64,000 nucleotides of DNA, taken from Nitrososphaerota archaeon. GTDB taxonomy: Archaea; Thermoproteota; Nitrososphaeria; Nitrososphaerales; JACPRH01. The notes beneath the pieces were generated by a model that was not told the DNA's origin, searched no databases, and saw only the letters and a program-made list of their open reading frames with translations. A program made the translations under genes and the position numbers. Below, piece after piece: positions 52,295 to 61,564 of this stretch (positions are counted from its first letter, which is position 1; the number at the start of each line of letters is the position of its first letter). Where the stretch lies: assembly GCA_023379805.1 (NCBI GenBank), contig JAMCPI010000014.1, forward strand, positions 124,001-188,000, written 5' to 3'.

Positions 52295-55062
52295 TTAGGC
52301 TTCCCCGATAAGATATGTAGCTTTTTCATTATCGCAGCTCTTGATAATCCGCTGGCTGCGCTTAGATAGTCGAAGAAGTCTTTGCCGCCGATGATTTCTG
52401 TTCCTCGCGCCCCTATTGCATCTACGTATTCTTGATAGTCCTTGACGAGTTTTCCGTAGCCGAGGGTTGGGATGATGACCGCTTTGAACTGTTCATCCGC
52501 AGCTATGTCGATTTTGCCTGATCCTTTCTTCGGATGTATGCCGCCTACGAGACCGGCTAAGCCGCTTTTCAGCTCGATTTTTCCGGTCATGCAGACATTT
52601 GGGCTTAGTGGGATACGCCAGAGGGCTGACGCTATCGATGCGGCTATCGCCATACCTGCGGAGGGTCCCCAGAGCTTGAGTTCTTCTCTAGCCGCGCCTT
52701 CCGCGGGGGTGATGATGTGTACGTCTATGTCGTAACCGTCTATCTTTGGGTAGTATTTTCTCAGGAACTCCACGGCGACCTTTACGCTCTCTTTTACTGA
52801 GTCGCTTACTGTCCCTAGAACCAATAGGCTTTCCGATCTGTTTGATCTCGGGAAAATCTCTGATTCCACTATGATGATTAGGCCGCGCTGCTCATCTCCT
52901 CCTTCTGCGGTGGCTAAGCCGTAGCTCTTTCCGATTTCGGACTCGGAGCTTCGGTAGATTCGCTGCATCTCCTTCAGCTCTTCGAACTCTTCGCTCTTCA
53001 CAGCTAGGTTGAAGACTCGTTCCAGATGCTGCAGCGTCAACGGATATGACATAGGGTTCTCTGCCGACGCCGCTATTCTACTATACACGTCCTCTAGCGT
53101 TACATTCTCCCGTTTAGCTGTGTCTTCGATGTAGAGCAGTTGTTCACCGTAGTTTCCTCTGATGATGCCTATCTTGTCTTTATCTTGATCGCGCAGCGCC
53201 TTCAGCATCTCTCGGCAGGCCACGACCTCTTTGGTCCGTTCAGCCACGGCCGATCTGATTGTGTAAGATACTACTCTCGGGGAGAAGGTTCTTTGCAGAA
53301 ATATTCTCATGATTTTGTCGATTGTAGCGTCTTTCGACAGGAAATTGGCGGTCTTCCTGAGATGAACCTCCAGCACCTCTCTTCGCTCCTTAGCGTTCTT
53401 CGGATAGGTGAACTCCACTGCAAGCAGGCGGTTCAGCAGTGCTTCGTCAATAATGTCTCTTCTGTTCGTGATGCCGATGAACAGGACTCTGCCTCCGCCG
53501 GATTTCAACCCTTCAAGCTCGCTTAGCAGAATTGTGGTGGCCGCCGCGTGAACAGGGTCCCCGGATCTAGATCCCCTCGTTACAGCTACAGCGTCGATTT
53601 CATCCCATATGATTATGCTGGGGGCTTCCTTCCTCGCTTCGCTGAAGATGCTTCGAATGTTTCTTTCAGTTTCACCAACCTCCTTCTGATACACCTCTGA
53701 GCCGCTTACTACTCTGACTTTAGCGCCCTCCTCTCCGGCTATTGCTTTCGCCAAAAGGGTCTTGCCGGAGCCGGGTGGACCATAGAAGAGGAAGCCGATT
53801 GGCGGCTCGTATCCTAGCTGCTTGGCTAGCTCGGGGTCTAATGCGCATTTTATCTCAGTGATTACTCTTCCAAGGACATCGTGGAGACCGCCTACGTCTC
53901 GATATCTTTCAGTGGGTTTGGTGAACTGTCTTGTCTCCTTCACCATTGTGGAGACCTCCTCCTCTGTGTATGCAGCTATGTCTGATGCGATTGAGATGAA
54001 GTCGTCCACTGTAGGCTTCGGAGGTTCTGTGAAGGCTGCGCCGTCTAAGCGGTTTCTGAGAGCTTCTCTGTAGGGGCCCTGCACTTTGTTCGTGGCGAGT
54101 ATGAAGGCCTTGTTGATGTCGGAGGGCGTTGTGTCGCTTTTGCCCACCATCCTCAATGTTTGTGACAGGGCGTGGTAGAGTTTCTCCGGATCCACGTCGA
54201 CTCCGCTTTCTCTGCATCTTCTTCTACAGATTTCGATTAGATGCTCCTCCTTCATGCCGTTCAAATTAATCCGTTCAGCGATTAGCCGGATTGTTTCAGG
54301 CATGCTTGCGAAGTTGTTTGTGGAGAGGATTGCTATTGATCTTATCGGGTTGTCTTTAAGCCGCTCCAGAGATCTTTCTAGGGCCTCGGAGATTCTTCTG
54401 CTTTCTCGTTCTATGTCGCTGCCTATGGATTGAGGTTTCTCAGCGAAGGCCTGTGCATTATCTATGAAGATGACTGAAGGTGTTGCGAAGAGCGCGTTCA
54501 TTTTGCTTTCGAGCTGCTTCTCTGAAACACCCATAAGCCAGGATGAAACGTCTGACGACTTCAGCGTCTCAGGGGTGACCTTGATGCCTTCTTTTGCGCC
54601 GCGCTCCTGCGCTTCTCTCTGAATTGCATGGGCGAGGAACTTCTTTCCCCAGCCGGGATCACTTTCAAGTATGAACACTTTGGGTGGTGGAGTAGCGTAC
54701 ATTTTGGCGAACTGCGGATCTTTGTCCTGTATGCGTAGAATGTGGTAGTCAACCGCGTCGATCAGCAGGGAGACTTCGTTGTCTCGCCCTACAACCTTAT
54801 CTATTGTTACCTGAGACCATCTGGTGTCTTTGCTGAATTTTTTAGCCCACTTCTCCGCCTTCTTCATCCGTTTTTTCTCGGAGATTTTGAAGAAACGGTA
54901 GGTTCGATAATCTCGGCTGGTGAGGAGTAGAGGGATATGGAAGAGGAGCCTAGCTGGTCGATGCCTAGCCCAGTAGAACTGGGAGAACTGTGACTCGTCG
55001 GCATGAGCAGCTTCATGTTTTTGCGTCTTCTTTTTCTTCTCGCTCTTATTCAAATTAGACAC
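52291..55062 (-). CDS. Double-AAA ATPase fused to a Lon protease domain
   Basis: 923 residues. A first AAA-like module (about 90-340) has a weak Walker A (ESDPGWGKKFLAHA) and Walker B VIFIDNAQ. A second (about 400-620) is canonical, of Cdc48/FtsH type: GPPGSGKTLLAKAI, SIIIWDEIDAVA, and a Cdc48-like arginine-rich NRLLAVEF sensor region. The C-terminus (about 725-905) is a Lon/S16 protease domain with GPSAGMAIAAS (catalytic Ser) and GGIHPKKGSGKIDIAA (catalytic Lys). The N-terminus is lysine-rich. The membrane helices that mark archaeal LonB are lacking; its start overlaps the upstream membrane gene's end. Confidence 0.85.
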   Translation of the reverse strand: MSNLNKSEKKKKTQKHEAAHADESQFSQFYWARHRPARLLFHIPLLLTSRDYRTYRFFKISEKKRMKKAEKWAKKFSKDTRWSQVTIDKVVGRDNEVSLLIDAVDYHILRIQDKDPQFAKMYATPPPKVFILESDPGWGKKFLAHAIQREAQERGAKEGIKVTPETLKSSDVSSWLMGVSEKQLESKMNALFATPSVIFIDNAQAFAEKPQSIGSDIERESRRISEALERSLERLKDNPIRSIAILSTNNFASMPETIRLIAERINLNGMKEEHLIEICRRRCRESGVDVDPEKLYHALSQTLRMVGKSDTTPSDINKAFILATNKVQGPYREALRNRLDGAAFTEPPKPTVDDFISIASDIAAYTEEEVSTMVKETRQFTKPTERYRDVGGLHDVLGRVITEIKCALDPELAKQLGYEPPIGFLFYGPPGSGKTLLAKAIAGEEGAKVRVVSGSEVYQKEVGETERNIRSIFSEARKEAPSIIIWDEIDAVAVTRGSRSGDPVHAAATTILLSELEGLKSGGGRVLFIGITNRRDIIDEALLNRLLAVEFTYPKNAKERREVLEVHLRKTANFLSKDATIDKIMRIFLQRTFSPRVVSYTIRSAVAERTKEVVACREMLKALRDQDKDKIGIIRGNYGEQLLYIEDTAKRENVTLEDVYSRIAASAENPMSYPLTLQHLERVFNLAVKSEEFEELKEMQRIYRSSESEIGKSYGLATAEGGDEQRGLIIIVESEIFPRSNRSESLLVLGTVSDSVKESVKVAVEFLRKYYPKIDGYDIDVHIITPAEGAAREELKLWGPSAGMAIAASIASALWRIPLSPNVCMTGKIELKSGLAGLVGGIHPKKGSGKIDIAADEQFKAVIIPTLGYGKLVKDYQEYVDAIGARGTEIIGGKDFFDYLSAASGLSRAAIMKKLHILSGKPK

Positions 55063-56314
55063 CTAGCCTCCTAATTACTTCTCCGAGAACGAACATTACT
55101 AGCAGTATTAGTAGGAAGGGCCACCACTGCTTCATCATTCCAAGGTTCAGTACACCGCGTTTCCATCTGTCGTAGGCGGTTACTCCGACGAAGCCGCCGA
55201 TGTAAAGCGATACTGCTCCGAAGATGTACCAGGCGTTAGGTTCCCCGTAGTTGATCCATCCTTCTTGGATCATGGCTGCAGCGTAGACCGCTAAGTTGGG
55301 TGGGGACCATGCGTTTCTCTGGTCGACTAGCTGGATTTGGATGCCGGATTTAGCTGTCCAGTATTTTACTAGGATGCCGGTGTCTTTGTCGTAGGTGTAT
55401 GCGGTGCTGCAGGAGTTGGTGTTGTCGCAGTCTGCGAAGGCGACGTTTAGGTTCCTGTAGGTTTGCTGCATGATAATGGGTTCTGGGTGTTCGTCATTAG
55501 GCTGCTCCTCGTTGACGACATATTGAACATCAGGGTATAATGGGTCTCCTTTTACTAGACCCGGTGAAGTGAGGAGGTACTTGAAGTATCGATGGCCGTG
55601 GGTTAGCGGCTGATTACTCTCGAAATTCTTCAGTTGAACAGTTCGGGTGCTGTTGCCTTCGTATGTTAGGCTGATGTTCTTGATCTGAGTTCTGTCGAGC
55701 TCCTCGTTTGTGATTGTGTCGAAGTTAAACCACTCCTTCTTGTCCCACACTAGGTAGTTGGGGTTCTTCGGCTCGTCGGCGTTGAATTGGGCGGGGAAGT
55801 ATTTGCTTTTGCCGCTAGTGTCAGTCATCCAGATGGTGTAACGCTCGTTTTTGGTTATGTTGCTGTTGATGGAGATATAGTAGTAGAAGTAGGTGACATC
55901 GCTCAAGTCAAGAGGGCTCTGCGGCATGTAGTCGACTTCAGCGTAGCCGTTCTTAGGCGTCAGAGTGATTTCAAGGTGGTTGTCAACAGCTTTTACCGTA
56001 TTGTCACCGTGCGTTGAGACCCAGTCTTCGGCTCGGTTTGTCGGGACAATCGTGGTTTTGTTGCCGCTGCCGACGTTGATCGTGATGTTTTCCTGTTTGG
56101 TGGAGCCGTCGTAGTAGGTTGACTGGGTTCTGAGGGTTACGAGGTTGCCCTGCACCGCGGTGACGGTGACAGTAGCCTCTTTGATGTCTGAATAGTGGAG
56201 GAACATGTATCTCATCGTCATCCCAGGTTTTACGCCGGGTTGGTAAACTGCAGCTTGGGCGGGGATCAGGATTGATATCGGGATTAGTGATAAGGCGATT
56301 AAGGCCGCGATCAT
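55055..56314 (-). CDS. Signal-peptide, membrane-anchored protein of the Lon operon
   Basis: 419 residues. The N-terminal signal peptide (MIAALIALSLIPISILIPAQ) ends at A-A. A beta-rich extracytoplasmic region of about 320 residues follows (VTAVQGNLVTLRTQSTYYDGS, then LPKNGYAEVDYM-type strands). The C-terminal end has two helices (IFGAVSLYIGGFVGVTAY and WWPFLLILLVMFVLGEVI). It overlaps the Lon-fusion gene by 8 bases. No family was recognised; it resembles archaeal surface proteins. Confidence 0.75.
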   Translation of the reverse strand: MIAALIALSLIPISILIPAQAAVYQPGVKPGMTMRYMFLHYSDIKEATVTVTAVQGNLVTLRTQSTYYDGSTKQENITINVGSGNKTTIVPTNRAEDWVSTHGDNTVKAVDNHLEITLTPKNGYAEVDYMPQSPLDLSDVTYFYYYISINSNITKNERYTIWMTDTSGKSKYFPAQFNADEPKNPNYLVWDKKEWFNFDTITNEELDRTQIKNISLTYEGNSTRTVQLKNFESNQPLTHGHRYFKYLLTSPGLVKGDPLYPDVQYVVNEEQPNDEHPEPIIMQQTYRNLNVAFADCDNTNSCSTAYTYDKDTGILVKYWTAKSGIQIQLVDQRNAWSPPNLAVYAAAMIQEGWINYGEPNAWYIFGAVSLYIGGFVGVTAYDRWKRGVLNLGMMKQWWPFLLILLVMFVLGEVIRRLGV

Positions 56315-56566
56315 AGTTTTTCTTAAGGACGGTTGCGTTCTCCTTCTCGATGATGTGTGACTCCTCAGATCTTTTTCACCTAACTAGCTGCGGAAGAACG
56401 GATGATGATAATTCATCGTAGCGCGGTTCCGATTTTTGTCTCTTCTACCTTTTAAGGTTTTTTTACTTCGATTAACTGCTCAGCCGAATCTTCTGACCGC
56501 GCATGTCTGCGCAGAGGGTTGGTTATTCCTAGATAGATTTCACTATCGATTAGAGACCGGTTTTTC

Positions 56567-59254
56567 TCACAGGTCGATTTGTATGGTGGTGATTTCATGC
56601 GATTTCATTTTGAGTTGAGTGGTGTTCTGCGAGGTTTGATGAGGTTCACTGCTTTCCCCGAGGTGTTTCGGCGTCTCGTTCAGGTTTAGGAGGCGTGTCT
56701 GCTTTACTTCTCTGTATGTTTTGACTTCGAGTTCTTCACTGCCTTTCTTTTGCTTCAGGTTGTAGGCTCTGAGGATTAGTCCTCCTGCTTCTTGTTTGCT
56801 TTCCGTTTTTTTGAGGGCGGAGATGATTACTGTTTCTGGTTTGATTTGGAGGAATGATTGTGTCTTCGGTAGCGTTCCTTGGTGCTGAGAGGTTGCTTGA
56901 GATAGGAGCGGGGTGTTGTGGTTGTAGGCTTCTTGCCAGACCGCCTTGTTTTTCGCATCTTCTTTTTGTGAGTTGAGGATGAGGAGGGCGTATCGGAATT
57001 CGTGTTCGCCGAGGCATTGGGCCTCCGGGGTAGGTGTCAAGGGGCCTGCGCGGCCTTTTCGGGTTTGAAGGTCTTCTCGGCTTAGCCAGCCTACGCAGCG
57101 GAGTAGGGTTAATGCGAGTGCGGTGCCGTTTTCGGTGCGGAGTGCTTCGTACTCAGGTAGGCCTTGGTTGATTAGGGTTAGGCTTTTCTTTTCGTCGCTT
57201 ATGGTGACGAAGGACTGCTGGGGGTGCGTGGGTGCTGGGGGTTCCTTCCAGTAGGCGGCTGCGGGGAGATCTATGCTTCGCTGTATGATGTCGAACTGGC
57301 CTTCCGCTTCTGAACAGCTTGTTTTGATGTTTGTCGGGAAGACTGCTCTTAACCGGTGATCTTTTACATTGTTCTCGAAGACTGTTCTAATATCTATTCG
57401 TCTAACGCCTGAGTGAAGCGTGACGTAGTTCTCCAGACGGCACGGGATGTTTTTTCCGCTTCGCCTGCTGCGATCCTCAGCTAGCTCCTCAGGTAGGTTT
57501 AGTGTGACTTCGATTTTCAGCGTGGCTGAGACAGGCCCTTTACTCTGAACCGTGATCTTCGCGTCACAATCTTCACTGGTGATTCTCTGAGAGATCTTGG
57601 CTGGGGAGAAGTTGTATTCGTCACCTGCATCCTCAACGTCTTCAAAGAGAAGGATCTTATCGAAGGTTATGTTGGACGCTTTGTCTCTCACGTTCAATGT
57701 ACCGTTCCGGTTCACTTGGATGTGGAAGTACTCGTTCTCCACAGAGTCGGTGTTCACCTTCAAAGAAGTGGAGGCGCTGTTCCCTTTCTGGGACGGGGTC
57801 AGGAAGTAGGTTCGGTAGCCGTATGGAGGTATCTTCTCCGCTAGGAACGAGAGTTCGGTGTTCCTCGGCTTCTCAGCTGTTCCAGTCTGCTTGTCGTTGA
57901 TGTTGTTGACTTGTAGTGGGGTGCTGTTGCCGTCACTGTCGCGGAGTTCGAATCTGGGTAAATGAGGTTTCTTGGTTGGAAGTTTTACCGTTACCGTGTC
58001 TGTTCGCGTCCAGTTTAATGTGTTGAAGACGATGATGGGTTGAGAGGCTGTGACCTTGTTTGCTGTGTCGATTTTTTCTGCCAGGTGTTTGAGCGACGAT
58101 TCAGCGACTGTTTTTGATATCTGCTGTGACCTTTCGAGTCGGCGCATTACGTCTCGGTGGACTTGGTCGACTCCGCTGCCGCAGATGCTGTCATGCGGAT
58201 GGCTTTGGAGAAGATATTTCCAGGCTTGCCTCAGAGTCTCCTCGGGGTATTCTTGTCCTTCCAGCCACGCTAGGGTGGCGAGGGGCTCCGCTACTTTTTC
58301 CAGGTAGGTTTGGGTTCTTTCGTTAGCCTGTTTCAGGTAGATGCGGGTTGAGAGGACTCCCGGTAGGAGGAATAGGTATAGTCCAGACCGCATTTCTCCT
58401 TCGAAGGAGTCTAGTTGTGGACGGCTGGCCTTGATGCTTCGGATCAGATCTTCGTAGTTGCTGTGGATTACTGTTGCGTCTTCTAGGTGGTTGTTGAGGT
58501 ACTGGATGATCTGCGGTATCTCCGGCTGCGGTTCCAGAAAGTCTTCGCCATTGTTTGCCAGGAGATGTCGGGTTCGAGCGTATTTTGTGAGGAGCAGTTT
58601 GTTTCTGTTGATGGTGTCGAGGGCCTTTTTCAGGTTCAACGGCTCCTTGGTGTTGCCTGATACATCCGGGTTATCGTATCCTAGTGATTGAGTGTCCCAG
58701 TATCCGCCTGCTGCTTGACGGACTGCGAGGAGTTCGCTCCCATCTGGTCCTCTCCAGATGAACTCTGAGCCTATCTTCTCACCTTCATCACCCAAGCCTC
58801 GTGAGAATATCATTGAGTCTATTCCGAAGCCTCTGAGGATCTGAGGAAGCTGAGAGATGTGGCCGAACGGATCCGGCAGATAACCCACATTCATTACTCT
58901 ACCGAACTCCTCGGCGACCTGATGTCCAAGCAGCAGATTCCTGATCAGCGATTCGCCGCTGACCAGAAACTCGTCCGGAAGAACGTACCAAGGACCTACG
59001 AAGATTCTTCCCTCGCGAATATGCTTCTCCAACAAACCTCTTTTCTCAGGCCGAATCTGCAGATAATCCTCCAAGATAACAGCCTGGCCGTCCAAGACAT
59101 AAAACAGGTAATCAGGCTCCGAATCCAAGATGTTGAGCAGCTTATCAACGAGCTTCACCAGCTTCACACGGGTCTCGTCAAATGGGAGATACCACTCTCG
59201 ATCCCAATGCGTATGGGAAACTAGGTGAATCACGTAACGAGCCTCTTCAACCAT
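56567..59254 (-). CDS. Glycoside hydrolase family 38 alpha-mannosidase
   Basis: An 895-residue GH38 enzyme. HTHWDREW near residue 14 supplies zinc ligands; GYLPDPFGH near 125 holds the nucleophile Asp. SDWGG-type and SHPHDSICGSGVDQVHRDVMRR motifs near 345 mark the middle of the family, and the C-terminal beta domains (500-890) are typical. It hydrolyses alpha-mannosides, probably during glycan turnover. The intergenic 56315-56566 holds nothing recognisable. Confidence 0.94.
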   Translation of the reverse strand: MVEEARYVIHLVSHTHWDREWYLPFDETRVKLVKLVDKLLNILDSEPDYLFYVLDGQAVILEDYLQIRPEKRGLLEKHIREGRIFVGPWYVLPDEFLVSGESLIRNLLLGHQVAEEFGRVMNVGYLPDPFGHISQLPQILRGFGIDSMIFSRGLGDEGEKIGSEFIWRGPDGSELLAVRQAAGGYWDTQSLGYDNPDVSGNTKEPLNLKKALDTINRNKLLLTKYARTRHLLANNGEDFLEPQPEIPQIIQYLNNHLEDATVIHSNYEDLIRSIKASRPQLDSFEGEMRSGLYLFLLPGVLSTRIYLKQANERTQTYLEKVAEPLATLAWLEGQEYPEETLRQAWKYLLQSHPHDSICGSGVDQVHRDVMRRLERSQQISKTVAESSLKHLAEKIDTANKVTASQPIIVFNTLNWTRTDTVTVKLPTKKPHLPRFELRDSDGNSTPLQVNNINDKQTGTAEKPRNTELSFLAEKIPPYGYRTYFLTPSQKGNSASTSLKVNTDSVENEYFHIQVNRNGTLNVRDKASNITFDKILLFEDVEDAGDEYNFSPAKISQRITSEDCDAKITVQSKGPVSATLKIEVTLNLPEELAEDRSRRSGKNIPCRLENYVTLHSGVRRIDIRTVFENNVKDHRLRAVFPTNIKTSCSEAEGQFDIIQRSIDLPAAAYWKEPPAPTHPQQSFVTISDEKKSLTLINQGLPEYEALRTENGTALALTLLRCVGWLSREDLQTRKGRAGPLTPTPEAQCLGEHEFRYALLILNSQKEDAKNKAVWQEAYNHNTPLLSQATSQHQGTLPKTQSFLQIKPETVIISALKKTESKQEAGGLILRAYNLKQKKGSEELEVKTYREVKQTRLLNLNETPKHLGESSEPHQTSQNTTQLKMKSHEITTIQIDL

Positions 59255-59551
59255 AAATGGACCCAGCTGCTACCGATCCAGTCAACAGACTACTAACACC
59301 AGCTACAGCACTATATCTATGTAGATGTTCCCGCCTGAGATCCACTCACTCTCTTACTTGGTATCATTTATACTTCTTACGTGAACGGTTTGCCTGTCTG
59401 CGCGGCGCAGGCAAGAAATGAATCTGGCTCGCCGATTTAATCAACCAGATACAACAATTCCTTGGCGTTGATAGGTAGTTTTAGCGATCTCTCCATCGAC
59501 CTTAAGGGATTGATTACTTGTAATGTTTTTTGGTTAAACTAGTACGCCTTG

Positions 59552-59744
59552 GTGCGCCGGCACCAGTGCTGCCATAGGCCGAGGGGGGGAGGTTTAAAAA
59601 GCGTAGAAATGCCTGCAGAAAACCAGTTGTTGCATTACTGAATTTGCATCAAGTAGAGTACCTACGGCTGCAGGAGTTGCAAGGATCCATGACGCAGGCA
59701 TGCAAGACTACATCCCAGTGATTCCTTTTGTTAGTATGTTAGAA
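59552..59744 (+). repeat. Duplicated promoter-plus-micro-ORF element, copy 2
   Basis: This copy matches the complement of 34263-34453 over about 190 bases. Conserved blocks in order are GGTGC-GCCG-GCACC (an inverted repeat here), the GGCCGAGGGGGG box, TATA box TTTAAAAAG (59593-59601), the micro-ORF and a tail ending TATGTTAGAA. The 300 bases before it (59255-59551) contain only a TTGCCTG/CAGGCAA hairpin near 59390. No gene follows until the PhoU gene on the other strand. Confidence 0.85.
59638..59721 (+). CDS. Micro-ORF of the duplicated element, copy 2 (27 aa)
   Basis: The reading frame ends NLHQVEYLRLQELQGSMTQ-ACKTTSQ at TGA 59719-59721, matching copy 1 closely. The codon aligned with the copy 1 ATG is CTG (59638); the frame remains open upstream through the TATA box with no ATG or GTG, and TTG 59644 is the first common start. 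The last ten residues are identical between copies although the DNA differs at a third position. The start and translation are uncertain. Confidence 0.35.
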   Translation: MNLHQVEYLRLQELQGSMTQACKTTSQ

Positions 59745-59884
59745 ATGGTGGAAGTGCTGCTCGGGGTTGCAGGGTGTTGATGGTTGGTTAGTGTATTGTC
59801 GAGGAAATATTATAGGTTTCCGGGTTCGTATGAGTCGGTTTGTTTGCTTGTGTGTTGCGGCTCGGTTCTGCAGGTGGTTGGTGT

Positions 59885-60991
59885 TTATTCTGCTGAGGGT
59901 AGGCGTTCGAAGTGGCAGAGGTCGCCGGGTCGTTCTAGTGCTCTGTTGAGGGTTATTTCTGCGATTGTTCCGCAGTATTCTACGATTTGGGAGAAGCTCC
60001 ATAGCATTGCTCTGAGTGCTACGTAGGCGTCTACGCTTTCGTAGATTACTGGTCCTCCTCGTTTCTCTAGGCTGCTTCGGAAGCCGCTTAGGATTGTGTC
60101 GATTACCTGTTTTTGGGCGGCTTTGACGTTCTCTACTTTTTCGAGTGTTTCGTTTGATCTGTGTATGTCTACGGCGAAGAAGGCTTTTGTTGCTGTGTCG
60201 TAGACGTCGTGGACGAGTTTGTATACGTTGTCGAGTTCGTCGAGCACATGTTTTTCGAGCGTGTAGTCGCTGTCTAGGATTGTTAAGACTTCGCTGGCTA
60301 CGTTTTCTGAGAGGTCGCCTATTTTCTCCAGGACCTTGGCTATTGTTCTGTCTCCCACGATGTTGAGTGGGGATTCGATGCCGATCATCTTTGCGACGTG
60401 CTTGTCTTTAACCGCTAGCAGCATCTGTCTGACTACCAGCCAGTAGATGCGGTCAACTTCGTTCTCCATGTGTAGAACCTCGTTTGCGAGGCTCTTTCGA
60501 CGCTCCTTCAACGCTTGGATGGATGCTTCCTGCATCCAAGAGGTTATAATGTAAATTCGTCTGAGCAGTCCGTTAGTTGGGAACCTGGTGGGATCTACGA
60601 AGTTTTTGATGACCACGTGGTTCATCCCTTGCTCCACTATGCTCATTCCGGTTAGGCGTTGTATTGACTGGCGAATCTCAGCTAATTGATCTGATTCGAA
60701 TCCTTTCTTAGAGGTTATTTCCAGCGTTTCATACCCTAAAATGTAGATGCCTGTTATGATTCTGGTTAGAAGGCTGTGTCCTTCACATTTATCAGCGTCG
60801 ACGATGCTCTTTACTATCTCCCGTTTTTCACTTACCCCTACGGGTAGAATGTGGAGGCTGCCATCATCATCCTGCTGAAGAGTCAGTATGTCCCCTTGGG
60901 ATAAGCCGGTTGCGGTTACCCAGTCCTTTGGTAGAGATACCATGAGTGTTGAATGGCCGACCTGCTGAACTTTCCTAGTCTCCACCTTCAT
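59885..60991 (-). CDS. phoU: PhoU-family phosphate regulator with AbrB domain
   Basis: 368 residues. An N-terminal SpoVT/AbrB DNA-binding domain (about 1-50: VETRKVQQVGHSTLMVSLPKDWVTATGLSQGDIL) precedes two PhoU helical bundles (about 115-340: DRTIAKVLEKIGDLSENVASEV and related). The archaeal AbrB-PhoU proteins likely sense phosphate-transporter status and control pho genes directly. No pst genes are nearby. The start is clear: an ATG after a short spacer from TATATAATCTTTATA-like promoter DNA. Confidence 0.92.
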   Translation of the reverse strand: MKVETRKVQQVGHSTLMVSLPKDWVTATGLSQGDILTLQQDDDGSLHILPVGVSEKREIVKSIVDADKCEGHSLLTRIITGIYILGYETLEITSKKGFESDQLAEIRQSIQRLTGMSIVEQGMNHVVIKNFVDPTRFPTNGLLRRIYIITSWMQEASIQALKERRKSLANEVLHMENEVDRIYWLVVRQMLLAVKDKHVAKMIGIESPLNIVGDRTIAKVLEKIGDLSENVASEVLTILDSDYTLEKHVLDELDNVYKLVHDVYDTATKAFFAVDIHRSNETLEKVENVKAAQKQVIDTILSGFRSSLEKRGGPVIYESVDAYVALRAMLWSFSQIVEYCGTIAEITLNRALERPGDLCHFERLPSAE

Positions 60992-61163
60992 GCTGACATC
61001 ATCGCTTGCGTATGTGTGATGCGTGGTATATAATCTTTATACTTTAGGGAAAGCGATATGAAGAGTAACGACCCGACCTAATAATCACAATTCAAAGAGG
61101 GCTGTAATCAGCGGAATTGATAAATATCAGAAAAACGATAAAAGAGCAAAGCTGGACGGAAAA

Positions 61164-61409
61164 ATGTCTAATATGTCGGGGGTTAACAGGAATATTACCA
61201 GCAAAGATACAAGAACAATCAAGCAATATTTGGAAGCTGTCTCGGAGATTGAGCGAAGAGGAACATCACCTTCATATTCGAAGGAACGTAGACGCATAAT
61301 CAGATATTGGCAGAACGCGATCAAGAAGGGACTGGTCTCGCCGGAAGATAAAATGTATAAAGCCATCGAAAAGATGCGTCAAATCGATAAACAGCAGCTT
61401 AAAGCATAA
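61164..61409 (+). CDS. Small basic helical protein, unknown function
   Basis: 81 residues: MSNMSGVNRNITSKDTRTIK and then an amphipathic charged stretch with many Arg/Lys (YSKERRRIIRYWQNAIKKGLVSPEDKMYKAIEKMRQI). It may be a nucleic-acid-binding protein. It lies between phoU and the 23S rRNA gene and has no recognised family. The frame is open with typical codon use, but expression is unproven. Confidence 0.5.
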   Translation: MSNMSGVNRNITSKDTRTIKQYLEAVSEIERRGTSPSYSKERRRIIRYWQNAIKKGLVSPEDKMYKAIEKMRQIDKQQLKA

Positions 61410-61564
61410 ACAGACATCTCTCGATAATGCAAGGTAAGGATTAAACACGTCAGGACAAGAAGATACAATCAATCTCAGATTGTTATTAGTAGATAGTTAG
61501 TTAGTTGTATATGGAGAGATTTTGGGCGGTTTTCGCCACGCATAGTCTTTGCGCCACCACAGAA

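Noticed and set aside
4101-59750. CRISPR array.
   Set aside because: No series of three or more regularly spaced direct repeats was found; the repeat pairs seen are inverted or only two copies.
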